Origin: Enterococcus florum | Lineage (GTDB): Bacteria; Bacillota; Bacilli; Lactobacillales; Enterococcaceae | Length of the DNA: 64,000 nt | NCBI RefSeq assembly: GCF_004309355.1 | Contig: NZ_BJCC01000004.1 | Span: forward strand, 1-64,000 | Direction: 5' to 3' | In this document: in pieces, positions 9,422-18,560 of the stretch | Layout of the letters: the number at the start of each line of letters is the position of its first letter | Position numbering within the stretch: position 1 is the first letter of the stretch | Made by a program: the position numbers and the translations under genes | The notes under the pieces: generated by a model | What the model was told of the DNA's origin: nothing | What the model saw: only the letters and a program-made list of their open reading frames with translations | Database searches by the model: none

Positions 9422-9700
9422 AAAGTAGCAGGTTTTGCTTATGACAGCCGGGTAAACTACAGTTCATACAAACGACAGTAAAACGGTCTATTAAACATCT
9501 TACGTATCTTCAATCATGTGATCCGCCCCTCTTGACAAGGCAAAAAACAGTTGCTTTTGTCAGGAGGGTGTTTGCGGAGAAGCCTATGCAAAAATTCAAA
9601 CTAAATTTATCATTGTCTCTTTATGTAGCGAACAAAACATTTTTTACTAATACTACATTAACTTTCAAAAATTTCATTAAAAGTTAAAACCAACTATCAC
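9422..9700. other. Non-coding stretch with one strong hairpin
   Basis: No gene is supported here. A 12-bp stem (CCCTCTTGACAA at 9527-9538 with TTGTCAGGAGGG at 9557-9568, one T-G pair) is extended by GGCAA/TTGCT inside the loop, but no T tract follows. It may be a degenerate terminator or a protein or RNA site. The rest is plain AT-rich spacer. Confidence 0.4.
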
Positions 9701-9701
9701 T

Positions 9702-9729
9702 TTGCTCTTCATTTTGTTGGTGCTATAGT
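9702..9729 (+). promoter_or_regulatory. Promoter of the dipeptidase gene
   Basis: Extended -10 box TGC-TATAGT (TATAGT at 9724-9729) with a weak TTGCTC at 9702-9707, spacing 16. The start codon is 31 bp downstream. Confidence 0.5.
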
Positions 9730-9760
9730 AGAGAAAGAACGATAGAAGGAGTGTCTCAGC

Positions 9761-11164
9761 ATGAAAAGAAGAACAGGTTCTTGTACGACGATCTTAGTGG
9801 GAAAACAAGCCTCGATGGACGGATCAACGATTATCGCCAGGAATGATGATGGCCATGAAGCTTTGGATCCTCAGCGTTTTGTCGTAGTGACTCCAGAAAA
9901 ACAACCGAAGCAGTATCAATCTGTAATCAGTCAGGTTTCGATTGAATTACCAGAGGATCCGTTGCAATACACCTCGATGCCTAACGCAATTTTAACTGAA
10001 GGCATTTGGCCTGCGGCGGGGATTAACAGTGCAAACGTCGCAATGTCTGCTACAGAAACCATTACCACGAACCCTCGAATTTTAGGCCTTGATCCTTATG
10101 TGGAAAACGGTATTGGAGAGGAGGATCTGGTTACTTTGGTTTTACCTTATATTCACAGTGCCAAAGAAGGAGTTAAAAGGTTAGGAATGTTGCTGGAAAC
10201 ATATGGTACCTATGAGTCAAACGGCATCGCCTTTTCTGATCAGGAGGAAGTGTGGTGGCTAGAGACGATCGGCGGACACCATTGGGCTGCAATCCGTATT
10301 CCAGACGATGCGTATGTTGTGGCGCCAAATCGGATGAATATCGATGCATACAGCTTCGATTCTGAAGATACTCTGTATTCAAAGGATCTGCCTGAAATGA
10401 TCGAGACCTATCACCTGAATCCAGATTATGACGGAATCAACCTGCGGCATATTTTTGGGAGTGCTACGAGTAAGGATACAGTCTATAATAATCCACGGGC
10501 GTGGTACGGACAAAAATACTTCACTCCTGAGATGATCCAAGACCCAATGGATCAAAACCTGCCTTTTATCTGCTATGCGAATCGAAAAATCTCGATTGAA
10601 GATATCAAATGGGTCTTGAGTTCTCACTTTGAGAATACAGTTTTTGATCCTTATGGAAACGGCACCGAAGAGCAAAAGAAATTGTTTCGTCCAATTGGCA
10701 TTAACCGCAACCACAATGTGCACATTTTGCAGCTGCGAAATGATGTTCCTGCGGAAATCGCTGGTATCCATTGGTTGGCTTATGGTGCCAACACCTTTAA
10801 CGCAGTCGTCCCCTTCTATGCCAATGTTGCGGATACACCCGCAAGCTACCGAGACGCTGACGGAACCTTCGATCTAACGAAAATGTACTGGCTCAGTTGT
10901 ACAACGGCTTTGCTCGGTGACAGCAACTATAGCATGTATGCAGATTTTCGTAATACCTTCGAGCTGCAGGCGATGGCGGCATTTCGTGAGATTCAGATCA
11001 AAACGGATCGGGAGGCGATGCAGCAGGCAAATATCCAAGCATTTTTGGAAAAAGCCAATGCACAGCTCGCCGAGATTTCGTTGCAGCGTGCGACTAAATT
11101 GCTAGGCGATATGGTTATCTACGGGTCAAATCATATGAAATTGCGCTATAACTTAAACGACTAA
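9761..11164 (+). CDS. C69-family dipeptidase (PepD type)
   Basis: Cytosolic Ntn-hydrolase dipeptidase, 467 aa. The putative nucleophile is Cys8 in [10 protein letters not shown], followed by [14 protein letters not shown], which matches lactic-acid-bacterial C69 dipeptidases. There is no signal peptide. In this family the N-terminal residues before the Cys are removed autocatalytically. AGAAGGAGTG lies 8 nt before the ATG. The gene is single, with its own promoter and terminator. The likely role is release of free amino acids from dipeptides. Confidence 0.92.
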   Translation: MKRRTGSCTTILVGKQASMDGSTIIARNDDGHEALDPQRFVVVTPEKQPKQYQSVISQVSIELPEDPLQYTSMPNAILTEGIWPAAGINSANVAMSATETITTNPRILGLDPYVENGIGEEDLVTLVLPYIHSAKEGVKRLGMLLETYGTYESNGIAFSDQEEVWWLETIGGHHWAAIRIPDDAYVVAPNRMNIDAYSFDSEDTLYSKDLPEMIETYHLNPDYDGINLRHIFGSATSKDTVYNNPRAWYGQKYFTPEMIQDPMDQNLPFICYANRKISIEDIKWVLSSHFENTVFDPYGNGTEEQKKLFRPIGINRNHNVHILQLRNDVPAEIAGIHWLAYGANTFNAVVPFYANVADTPASYRDADGTFDLTKMYWLSCTTALLGDSNYSMYADFRNTFELQAMAAFREIQIKTDREAMQQANIQAFLEKANAQLAEISLQRATKLLGDMVIYGSNHMKLRYNLND

Positions 11165-11168
11165 AGCA

Positions 11169-11204
11169 AACAGCCAGGCTGAGGATTTCGGCCTGGCTGC
11201 TTTT
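11169..11204 (+). terminator. Terminator between convergent genes
   Basis: Stem CAGCCAGGC / GCCTGGCTG (11171-11179 and 11191-11199) followed by CTTTTA. AAAGCA before the stem could extend it. It probably serves the dipeptidase gene and faces the convergent gene at 11219. Confidence 0.82.
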
Positions 11205-11218
11205 ATGTCGAACAATCA

Positions 11219-11974
11219 TCAATCAGTATGTTTTTCTAAAAACTTCTTCAACTGCCCTTCGTTCATCATGTGGACTGTTTGGAATTTTCCTTTATAATAA
11301 ATTGCCCAGTTGTTAAAGATACCAGGCAGTGCTTTGGCTTTCTCCAAACTATCGACCGGAATGGTGGTTAAAGGGATTGCATTGGCTTCACAATAAGCCG
11401 TCACTTCCTTCAGTCCGTTCGGGATAAAAGGGCATTGCATGCCATAAAAAATCGTCAATTCTTGGTTATTGATTTTTTGGTTGTGCGCACTTTCGGCAAA
11501 CTGAGGGGTGGTGCCATCGAAAGACAAGGCCAGCAGCTCATAATCTCCGTCCAATGTATCTACTGTTACGAAGCCATATTTTGCCATAAATTGTTTATCC
11601 GTTAGAAAAGGTGTTTTCTTTTTTGAGCTGATGACACAAACGCCTGATTTGTTGCGAGCCTTGGCATCCTCAATGCAATCGTTCACTAAGTTTTTGGCAT
11701 GTCCTTGACCTTTGAATTTTCCGGAGACCCAAAGACAGTAAATATAGATATAATTTTCACCGATAACAGGAACCCATGCACTTTCTAAAGGTGCATATTC
11801 AATAAAAACCTTGCCATTTTCGTTCAGCTTTCGAAAAACATGTCCTTCTTGGATTCGTTCTGCTAACCAAGCACGTTTCACATCCACGCCCTGTTGATGC
11901 TTTTGTCCGGCGATCGCACAGCATAGATGCTCCTTTTTGATCGTTTCATCAGTTAATGTGAGATAATTGCTCAT
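11219..11974 (-). CDS. GNAT acetyltransferase with YoaP-like C-terminal domain
   Basis: 251 aa. The N-terminal half is a GNAT fold; the acetyl-CoA loop is visible as GKFKGQGHAKNLV, and CVISSKKKTPFLTDKQFMAKYGF follows. The C-terminal part (from about 165) has the YoaP-like thioredoxin-type segment IFYGMQCPFIPNGLKEVTAYCEANAIPLTTI. AGAGGG precedes the start on the minus strand. The substrate is unknown. It stands alone, between a dipeptidase and a LacI-type regulator. Confidence 0.85.
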   Translation of the reverse strand: MSNYLTLTDETIKKEHLCCAIAGQKHQQGVDVKRAWLAERIQEGHVFRKLNENGKVFIEYAPLESAWVPVIGENYIYIYCLWVSGKFKGQGHAKNLVNDCIEDAKARNKSGVCVISSKKKTPFLTDKQFMAKYGFVTVDTLDGDYELLALSFDGTTPQFAESAHNQKINNQELTIFYGMQCPFIPNGLKEVTAYCEANAIPLTTIPVDSLEKAKALPGIFNNWAIYYKGKFQTVHMMNEGQLKKFLEKHTD

Positions 11975-12059
11975 AAGAAAACCCTCTTTTTGCTTTTCAT
12001 TTTATCATGAGGAGAAGTCTTTTAGTAGGCCATACTTAACTAAACTTTGTATGAAGGAG

Positions 12060-12088
12060 AGGACACACACCCTGGGACATGGTATGAT
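12060..12088 (+). promoter_or_regulatory. Promoter of the LacI-family gene
   Basis: AGGACA at 12060-12065, a 17-bp spacer, then an extended -10 TGG-TATGAT (12083-12088), 32 bp before the start codon. Confidence 0.55.
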
Positions 12089-12120
12089 GAGTAAAATGAT
12101 TCAGACAGGAATGACGATGG

Positions 12121-13113
12121 ATGAAAGTGACGATCAAGGAAATTGCTGAGCTTTCAGGGGTTTCGGTGACGACTGTTTCTCAAATCATGAACAATAAAGG
12201 TGGAAGATTCAGTGAAAAAACCAGAAACAAAGTCCTGAAGGTCATTGAGGAAAATGAGTATGCGCCAAATTATTTTGCTTCAAACATCATTTTGAAAAAA
12301 TCAAAAACCATTGGTGTGATCGCACCTTCTGCCTCGGAACAATTTACCAGCGGGATTTTGAAAGTATTGCGTGATGCGTTGCAGAAGAGCGGCTACTATC
12401 TGATTATTTGCGAGTCCGATCACCAGCAGGAAAGAGAAACAGCCTTATTGAAAAAGCTGAATCAGTTAGGTGTTGAGGCAATCGTTTTTTTCACAGCCAA
12501 TCGGTATTCTCAGGAAGTGATTCAGCAGGGAAAATATCTAAAAACCCCAGTTTTGTTTGTAGACCGAGGCTTAAATCAAGGATACTATGGCTCGATCTTA
12601 GTGCAGGAAGAGGCTGGTGCGTATCAAGCTACGCAATGGCTGATTCAAAGAGGCAATCAGCGAATTGCTATTTTGACTGACAATGCCACGACCTATCAAT
12701 TGAACGAGCGCTTTTTAGGTTATCAACGAGCGTTGGAGGAAGCGGGGATTTCATTTTCGGAAGAACTGGTATGTAAGATTCCTCTGACGATCGAAGGGGG
12801 CTATACAGGTACAGAACAGTTGATGCAGATGCCTTCTGCAGCTACCGCGATTTTTTGTGTTGACGACATGGTGGCTCTAGGCTGTTATCAAGCGGTCTAT
12901 GATCTAGGGAAACGATTGTATCAAGAGATAGACATCGTTGGATTTGATGGGGGAGAGATCACTGATCTTGTTCGCCCAAGAATTCGGACGGTTCGGCAAC
13001 CCTTGACTCAGTTTGGCATCCTCTTGGCAGAAAAAATCAAAAAGGTCACCCAATACCCAAATGAACGGATCGGGGATGTTTTATTGGATACGGTATTCGA
13101 AGAGCAGCCTTAA
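12121..13113 (+). CDS. LacI-family transcriptional regulator (RbsR-like)
   Basis: 330-aa repressor-type regulator. The N-terminal helix-turn-helix (VTIKEIAELSGVSVTTVSQIMNN) and hinge helix are followed by a periplasmic-binding-like sensor domain, with IFCVDDMVALGCYQAVYDLG and DIVGFDGGEITDLVRP towards the C-terminus. The Ser in place of the usual Arg in the TVSQ recognition segment is normal variation. The ribosome site is weak. No transporter or catabolic gene is adjacent, so the regulon must lie elsewhere; a LacI-type palindrome at 14938 is one candidate target. Confidence 0.88.
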   Translation: MKVTIKEIAELSGVSVTTVSQIMNNKGGRFSEKTRNKVLKVIEENEYAPNYFASNIILKKSKTIGVIAPSASEQFTSGILKVLRDALQKSGYYLIICESDHQQERETALLKKLNQLGVEAIVFFTANRYSQEVIQQGKYLKTPVLFVDRGLNQGYYGSILVQEEAGAYQATQWLIQRGNQRIAILTDNATTYQLNERFLGYQRALEEAGISFSEELVCKIPLTIEGGYTGTEQLMQMPSAATAIFCVDDMVALGCYQAVYDLGKRLYQEIDIVGFDGGEITDLVRPRIRTVRQPLTQFGILLAEKIKKVTQYPNERIGDVLLDTVFEEQP

Positions 13114-13128
13114 AACTCACTTCTAATA

Positions 13129-13181
13129 AACCCTCACCGGAAACAGCCGTTTATGTTCTGTTTCCGGTGAGGGTTAGTTTT
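13129..13181. terminator. Bidirectional terminator
   Basis: A perfect 18-bp stem (13129-13146 with 13158-13175, CCCTCACCGGAAACAG in the left arm) with an 11-nt loop and AGTTTTTA after it. It separates the LacI gene from the convergent gene at 13181. Confidence 0.9.
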
Positions 13182-13480
13182 TATTCAAAGGCAGTTCTTA
13201 GATCCTTTGAAAGATTTTTCAATTCTGATTTACTTTCTTCACGAGCTTCAATCAGGTCTTTTTTGATTGATTGTTTGCTACGGTTAAGGCCTTCTCGACT
13301 ATTTTTCAGTTCTTCTTTGAGGTCCTCTTTGTCTGACTTCAACTCCTGCTTCAATGCAACCATCTCACTGCGAACCTCAGTCTTCCAAATTGGTTGAAAC
13401 GCATAACGATTGACTACCATCAAACTTAGACAGGCTAGCCCCAACAACAAAACCGTAATATCTAACGCATTCTTTCTCAT
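13181..13480 (-). CDS. Small membrane-anchored coiled-coil protein
   Basis: 99 aa. Residues 8-24 form one hydrophobic helix (TVLLLGLACLSLMVV), followed by a long, highly charged, heptad-like Glu/Lys/Ser region from about 33 to 97, probably a coiled coil. The minus strand has AAGGAGGA 7 nt before the start. I do not recognise a family. The layout suggests a short single-pass protein with an extended helical tail; which side of the membrane the tail is on cannot be told. It is the only gene between two terminators. Confidence 0.7.
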   Translation of the reverse strand: MRKNALDITVLLLGLACLSLMVVNRYAFQPIWKTEVRSEMVALKQELKSDKEDLKEELKNSREGLNRSKQSIKKDLIEAREESKSELKNLSKDLRTAFE

Positions 13481-13620
13481 CCCCGAATCCTCCTTGGTTA
13501 TTTATCTACCGAATCGTTTCTACTCATTTATCATAAAAGAGTTTTCCATAGATAGCGTCCAACTTGAGACCTATTTTCTTCTAGGCAATAGGACTTGATC
13601 TCAAAGGAGTGGGGAAACAG

Positions 13621-14808
13621 TTAATTCTGGATGACTTCTCGAATAGCTTCTCCAAGACGCTTCATTCCTAAGTCGATTTGTTCTGCTGGCATATTGGAAT
13701 AATTGAGACGGAAGGTTCCGGGAACGATCTCCTGACAATAAAAGGGTTCTCCTGGAACAAAGGCCACATTGTTTTGAATACAACGATCAAAAAGGTCCTG
13801 CGTACTGTCAATACCGGGAACTTCGATCCAAATAAACATACCGCCTTCAGGCCGGCTGTAGGAAACAGTTTTGGGAAAATACTTTTTGATAGCTTGCATC
13901 ATTACATCTTTTCGTTCTTTATACAATGCTGTGATCTTTGCGATGTGCTCAGCAATATCGTTGTTTTCAAAGAAGGCTGCAACGATGTATTGCGAAAGGA
14001 TATCAGAATGTAGATCTGCGGATTGTTTCAGTCGTTTATAGTTGCTGATCAATTCTGACGGTGCGATCACCCAGCCTAAACGCAATCCTGGAGCGAGAAT
14101 TTTGGAAAACGTACTAGTGTAAATGACATGGTCAGTTTCGTCGAATGATTGGATCGCAGGCAGTGGTGTGCCTTCAAAACGAACGGCACCATAAGGGTTG
14201 TCCTCCAATACAAGAACATCGTATTGTTGCGCCAGCTGCGCTATTTTTCTCCGGCGTTCCAATGACAAGGTACGTCCGGTAGGATTCTGAAAATTCGGGA
14301 TCGTATAGATCAACTTTGCTTTCGGATTGGCTTGCAGCGCAGCTTCTAATTGATCCATCTTCATCCCATCTTCGTCCATTTCTATGCCGACCAGGTGTGC
14401 GCCATAGGACTTAAAAACATCGATCGCACAAAGATAGGTTGGTTTTTCTACAATCACGGTATCTCCTGAATCAAGAAATAACTTAGCTGTAAGATCCAAT
14501 ACCTGCTGAGAACCAGTCGTAATCAAAATTTGCTCCTCGTTGGTAGTGATGTCATCGAGGGTAGCTCGTGCTGCCACCACTTTGCGAAGTTCAGGAATTC
14601 CTTGAGATCCACCGTATTGCAGGGCGGTCATGCCTTTAGCTTGAAAGACTTGATTCACTGCCGTTTGAATTTCTTTTACCGGAAACAACTCTGGTGCAGG
14701 AAGTCCTCCAGCAAAAGAAATAATCTTCGGATCAGCTGCCGCTTTCAAGATTTCTCCTACGGCATCTGTATCTGTGTTCGGCGTTTTTGACGAATAACGA
14801 TAGTTCAT
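13621..14808 (-). CDS. PLP-dependent aminotransferase (class I/II, 2-aminoadipate/aromatic type)
   Basis: 395-aa fold-type I aminotransferase. The PLP-lysine region is YTSTFSKILAPGLRLGWV, and upstream PNFQNPTGRTLS and LVLEDNPYGAVRF give the conserved Asn and Asp that hold the cofactor. It resembles LysN/AroH-type multifunctional aminotransferases and lacks an N-terminal GntR domain. The frame could open at 14826, but GGGAGAGG (minus strand) fits the ATG at 14808. It may handle aromatic or branched keto acids. It is monocistronic. Confidence 0.88.
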   Translation of the reverse strand: MNYRYSSKTPNTDTDAVGEILKAAADPKIISFAGGLPAPELFPVKEIQTAVNQVFQAKGMTALQYGGSQGIPELRKVVAARATLDDITTNEEQILITTGSQQVLDLTAKLFLDSGDTVIVEKPTYLCAIDVFKSYGAHLVGIEMDEDGMKMDQLEAALQANPKAKLIYTIPNFQNPTGRTLSLERRRKIAQLAQQYDVLVLEDNPYGAVRFEGTPLPAIQSFDETDHVIYTSTFSKILAPGLRLGWVIAPSELISNYKRLKQSADLHSDILSQYIVAAFFENNDIAEHIAKITALYKERKDVMMQAIKKYFPKTVSYSRPEGGMFIWIEVPGIDSTQDLFDRCIQNNVAFVPGEPFYCQEIVPGTFRLNYSNMPAEQIDLGMKRLGEAIREVIQN

Positions 14809-14937
14809 TGGATCCTCTCCCTTCAAAAATAAAAAAATGATTATAAAAGATAGTATAGTCTAACTTCCGTTTTTAATATAGGCTTTTTTGTTCTTTGATA
14901 AAAGTCGTTACCTGCATTTCAAGATATCTATTTTAAA

Positions 14938-14951
14938 CGATAACGTTACCG
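14938..14951. promoter_or_regulatory. LacI-type operator-like palindrome
   Basis: CGATAACGTTACCG is a near-perfect palindrome (6 of 7 pairs) with the central CG and TAACGTTA core common to LacI/GalR-family operators. It lies 72 bp upstream of the DUF6440 gene start. Function inferred only from pattern. Confidence 0.4.
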
Positions 14952-15022
14952 TAGAAAAAGCGATTCGTTTGTAGTAAGATTTTTATAGAAGATGTCAGAC
15001 AATAAAAAATGGAGGGATAACG

Positions 15023-15214
15023 ATGGCAAAAGAAAAACGTTTCGTAAGGATTTATTCTCAAGGAGTCACTGATATGGTTACTATTTTGGTTGATCGAGAA
15101 ACGGGTGTGAACTACCTGGCTACAAAAATGGGGTATGCAGGAGGATTAACCCCTTTGCTGGATAAAAACGGGGAACCTGTGATTACACCGATCAATCAGA
15201 TTCCTGAAGAGTAA
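15023..15214 (+). CDS. Small conserved protein, DUF6440-like
   Basis: 63 aa, no membrane segment. The pattern KRFVRIYSQG...TILVDRETGVNYL...GYAGGLTPLLDKNGEPVI matches the short DUF6440-type proteins of Firmicutes as I recall them; function unknown. GGAGGGATAACG before the ATG is a good ribosome site. It is monocistronic with a strong terminator. Possible control by the palindrome at 14938. Confidence 0.8.
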   Translation: MAKEKRFVRIYSQGVTDMVTILVDRETGVNYLATKMGYAGGLTPLLDKNGEPVITPINQIPEE

Positions 15215-15229
15215 CAGAAGATTTCAATG

Positions 15230-15272
15230 AAACAAGCCTCTCTTATTTTTTAGGTAAGAGAGGCTTGTTTTG
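15230..15272. terminator. Bidirectional terminator
   Basis: A 16-bp perfect stem (15230-15245 with 15255-15270, core CAAGCCTCTCTTA) with a 9-nt loop. It separates the + strand DUF6440 gene from the convergent gene ending at 15274. Confidence 0.9.
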
Positions 15273-15273
15273 C

Positions 15274-16284
15274 TTATGAAAATCCTTTATCTTGTTGGAA
15301 TTCGTTTCGTGAAGGATTGCCTGCACTTCGAAAGATTTCAGAAGATTGCAGATCATAAACACAGGACCAGACGGTATCTTTCCCTGTTGAGCGATCATAT
15401 TCACACATAAAGCCAAACTTGCCAGACAACAGCTCCTGCGATTGTTTCAGATCAATCGTTTCAAGATTTTCTGACAGATAGTGAGTCATCGTATGGTAAC
15501 GTTCTTCTGCGAACCAGGTATCCTCAGGAAGACGATTGAATGTCTTCATCTCTGGTAGATTAAACATATTTGTGGCGATCAAACAGTCTTGTTCTTTTTC
15601 TAGTCGGCGAATCGCCATTTTATCAGGACTAAGCTCTACTAAGATTCCTTGTTGCTGTGCATCACCGATCACTAACGTACCAGAACCGACATGAGGGATC
15701 TGCGTGATCAACACTATGGCATCATCCACTGACTTGCAGCGCTCCAAAACGAGGCGAAGCAGCATTCCGACGTTGATTCCTGGCTGGACCTTATAGGGTG
15801 CGACAGAGGTCAGCGCGATCGCTAAGCCGTATTGATTGATGCCATCCTCCATTTCTACAAAAGCAGTAGTGTTGCCTAAAAAGTCGTAGTGTCCAGCATC
15901 ATCAAAAGAATAGCGGATGTTCATACATCGTTCTTCCGTTATTGTCAGGAAATCACTGTTGCGGCCTAAGAAAACCCCCGATTTATTTCGTACAAGAAAA
16001 CTAGAACAGTGGGGTTCTTCGGGCATAAGGCAGTACATCCCAAAAAGAACGGACTGCAATCTTTTCACTGAAATCTCTTGTCCGTCAGCAATTCCTTGAA
16101 TCTCGGCTAAAATATCGGGGCAAAACCTTTGATAAAATGGCAAACAGGTCTCAACAAATTGTCTTCGTTCCTCGGTCTCTTGAAAAGGGACACTTTCCAT
16201 CAGGTGTATCTTGTTTTGTTTTAACATCCTTCCCCATTTTTGCCCAATGGTGTAATGGTTTCCTTGAAATTGTAATTGCTGCAT
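15274..16284 (-). CDS. C45-family autoproteolytic acyltransferase/hydrolase
   Basis: 336 aa, of the acyl-CoA:6-aminopenicillanic acid acyltransferase-like Ntn family. The presumed nucleophile after self-cleavage is Cys93 in EEPHCSSFLVRN, followed by GVFLGRNSDFL, the usual arrangement. There is no signal peptide. The real substrate is probably an amide such as an N-acylated amino acid or bile-salt-like compound, but this cannot be deduced. AGGAGGAAAAAG precedes the start. It stands alone and diverges from the gene at 16457. Confidence 0.83.
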   Translation of the reverse strand: MQQLQFQGNHYTIGQKWGRMLKQNKIHLMESVPFQETEERRQFVETCLPFYQRFCPDILAEIQGIADGQEISVKRLQSVLFGMYCLMPEEPHCSSFLVRNKSGVFLGRNSDFLTITEERCMNIRYSFDDAGHYDFLGNTTAFVEMEDGINQYGLAIALTSVAPYKVQPGINVGMLLRLVLERCKSVDDAIVLITQIPHVGSGTLVIGDAQQQGILVELSPDKMAIRRLEKEQDCLIATNMFNLPEMKTFNRLPEDTWFAEERYHTMTHYLSENLETIDLKQSQELLSGKFGFMCEYDRSTGKDTVWSCVYDLQSSEIFRSAGNPSRNEFQQDKGFS

Positions 16285-16403
16285 CTTTTTCCTCCTAATT
16301 TGTATTAGGATGTCGACGTCCTTGAAGTCAGTCTAACGGAATAAAAAATGAGATGCAATCAAATAAAATGAGAACTTTTTTCAATTTTTTTCTTTTTAGC
16401 TTG

Positions 16404-16434
16404 TTGACTTTCACGCGACGTAACCCTTTAAACT
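16404..16434 (+). promoter_or_regulatory. Probable promoter of the metalloprotease gene
   Basis: TTGACT at 16404-16409 with TTTAAA (17-bp spacing) or TAAACT (19-bp spacing, 16429-16434) as -10. The start codon is at 16457 behind AAAGGAGGGG. Confidence 0.5.
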
Positions 16435-16456
16435 AGAGAAAAAGGAGGGGAAGAAA

Positions 16457-17365
16457 ATGGATTCAATCAATTTAAAAATCATAGATAGCTTGTCGTTTTA
16501 TAAGAGATGTATAAAACAAGGATGCACAGAAGATGAGTTTCGCTATGCACTTATGAAGCCTGTAGAGACGATGTGGAAATACCTTAATGCACCTTTGCAG
16601 GCAACTATTCCAGGCGGCTATGATGTAGTGATGGCTTCCGAGATGTTGGGTATTTGGACACCGCGAAAATCCGTCGATTTAATCGAGCCGCACATCACCA
16701 ATTTAGAAGCCACTGGTATTTTTTCGAAGGCTTCTGACGTTATTCGTGAAGGTGTCCAGCGGTTTGCAGCTATCGGCTATCAAATACCGTTGACTGAGAT
16801 CGTACTTAATATTTTATTGGGAGATTCAGAAAATGGTATTTTGATGGCTAGTCAGGGCTACAGCGGATTCGCGGGTATTCCTGGCTATATCGTGCTGTTA
16901 GTCGTGCCAAATGCGTTTAACCAAACAAGATTAGAGTCTGCATTGGCCCATGAATTCAATCACAATGTCCGGTTCAGTTATCAGCCCTTTCATCACGGTG
17001 ATATCACCGTCGAAGAATATTTAGTAATCGAAGGATTGGCTGAGGTTTTTGCGGAGGAGTTGTTTGGGATCGAAAAACGAGGACCATGGGTACAGGATTA
17101 TGACCAGGAAGAGATGGCCTACACGATTGAAGTAATGAAGGATGGCCGATCCGCTAAAGGATTTGACCAAGTATCTGCCTATATGTATGGAGACGAAGTG
17201 GCTCGTGAACAAGGGTATCATCCAGTTGGACTTTCACGAAATGCAGGCTACACGATCGGTTATCACTTGGTAAAAGCCTATTTAAGAAATACTGGTCATA
17301 CCATTGAACAAGCAACTCTTACACCAAGCGAAGTAATTGTGAAGGAGTCAAAATTATTCGAGTAA
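16457..17365 (+). CDS. DUF2268-type putative zinc-dependent protease
   Basis: 302 aa. A zincin motif HEFNH (residues 165-169) and a downstream acidic helix EGLAEVFAEELFG (about 186-200), which probably gives the third zinc ligand, are the signature of DUF2268 (YjaZ-like) predicted Zn-proteases. There is no signal peptide, so it is probably cytosolic. AAAGGAGGGG lies 8 nt before the ATG. It is monocistronic. Biological substrate unknown. Confidence 0.85.
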   Translation: MDSINLKIIDSLSFYKRCIKQGCTEDEFRYALMKPVETMWKYLNAPLQATIPGGYDVVMASEMLGIWTPRKSVDLIEPHITNLEATGIFSKASDVIREGVQRFAAIGYQIPLTEIVLNILLGDSENGILMASQGYSGFAGIPGYIVLLVVPNAFNQTRLESALAHEFNHNVRFSYQPFHHGDITVEEYLVIEGLAEVFAEELFGIEKRGPWVQDYDQEEMAYTIEVMKDGRSAKGFDQVSAYMYGDEVAREQGYHPVGLSRNAGYTIGYHLVKAYLRNTGHTIEQATLTPSEVIVKESKLFE

Positions 17366-17374
17366 TTGACTTAA

Positions 17375-17428
17375 TTCAAGACATCAGTTCAAGACATCAG
17401 TTCAAGAAGATCTGATGTCTTGGATTTT
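17375..17428 (+). terminator. Terminator with a duplicated left arm
   Basis: CAAGACATCAG occurs twice in tandem (about 17377-17387 and 17390-17400), and either copy can pair with CTGATGTCTTG at 17412-17422. GATTTT follows. The direct repeat unit is TTCAAGACATCAG. Confidence 0.7.
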
Positions 17429-17435
17429 ACAGGTA

Positions 17436-17972
17436 TCAATCAAATCGACATAGCCTTTTTATCGTATTGGCATTGCGAATCGTAACATGTGGGTTCACAG
17501 AGGAGCTGGCAATCTTTGACCAGCGAGCCCTAGAAAAGGTTTCTCATGGAGCGGACCAAAAGAAGATTTCCTCGCAGCGTGCGATTTTTTCATAGTCTGG
17601 TTTTATATCACCAATAACCTCCATGACCTGTGATGCTTGCATAGGCGGGATCACAAAAATGACGTAGTGGATCGTATCGTGTGCAACGTCCCACCACTCT
17701 GGTGTGGTATCCACTAAACCCTGAAGTTTTTTCAATGAAAGAACCATCACAGGAAGCTCTAACCCAAAATGCTCAGAGATCGCAGTCTGACAAAGCGAGA
17801 TCAGCTGCGGTACATCGTCGCTCTCACTTGAAAAAATAAGATAGCCGCTATTGATGTACGTAGATACGTCAGAAAAGCCAAGCTCTTCAAATAGTGCTTT
17901 AAGCTGCGGCATAGCTAGTTTATTTTTTCCGCCTACATTTATCCAGCGTAGCAAAGCTACATATCTTTTCAG
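17436..17972 (-). pseudogene. DUF1697 family gene interrupted by an in-frame TGA
   Basis: Read from 17972, the frame gives LKRYVALLRWINVGGKNK, then FSDVSTYINSGYLIFSS, the standard DUF1697 N-terminus (the family normally has RGINVGG; here Gly is Trp). A TGA at 17544-17546 stops it after FFWSAP. In the same frame, ETFSRARWSKIASS and VTIRNANTIKRL follow to a stop at 17436. Those are the expected DUF1697 C-terminus, and the total of about 178 codons is the family length. The only start with a well-placed AAGGAG (17982-17987) is a CTG at 17970-17972; a TTG at 17954 is the alternative. Probably inactive. Confidence 0.8.
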
Positions 17973-18006
17973 TTGGATCCGCTCCTTTTTAAAGGTTTAT
18001 TTCCTA

Positions 18007-18404
18007 TCAAGTACTATTCATTTTTTTCGTTTGATTTGCAAAATCATAATAGGCCGGCTTGCGATCGTAAAAAAGCTGCAGGCCAAAGTGGGCATCTTGA
18101 ATAATCTCAGGGAAAAGTTCTGCATTTAAACAATAGTGATCCCTTTGCAAATGATGCCAAAAAAGATAGGTACCGCAAACAGCATAGAAAGCCCGCTCCA
18201 TCCCTTCGCTGGAAAAGTAGGTGGTTACTGAGGCTGAGTCAAGTTCAACTATCACGTTTTCGCTAACTTCGGGATCGACTGCCATAACAGGACCTGCGTT
18301 CATTTTTCGACACATGTGACAATGACAGCTGTATACAAAATTCCCATATTTTTTACCGCCAGATGATGTTTTCCACGCAAACAAGTTCCAGTAATCGTAT
18401 CCAT
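18007..18404 (-). pseudogene. GFA-family (DUF636-like) zinc protein gene with a frameshift
   Basis: An ATG at 18402-18404 has a perfect GGAGG site and opens MDTITGTCLRGKHHLAVK, like GFA-family N-termini. The rest of the domain (KKYGNFVYSCHCHMCRKMNAGPVM ... CGTYLFWHH ... LQLFYDRKPAYYDF) is in another frame. The switch lies in a run of six A/T at 18349-18354, where one extra base would restore a full protein. The usual second Cys of the N-terminal CxCG pair is Arg here. GFA proteins bind zinc through Cys residues and are often of unknown substrate. Either a pseudogene or a homopolymer sequencing error. Confidence 0.75.
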
Positions 18405-18560
18405 ACAAACCTCCACGTTTTTCCTTTATCATACCATTGACATTGATCTACTGAATATAGCGAAATATTGGAATCTCCCACTTCATTTCTTAAAATGCCA
18501 AATTTGATGTGGTATGATAGAGAAGAGAAAAGACAGAGAAAGTTTGCAAAGGAGAAGCCT

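Noticed and set aside
11967-12149. Short + strand frame before the LacI gene
   Set aside because: It covers the promoter of the LacI gene and overlaps its start in another frame without a ribosome site.
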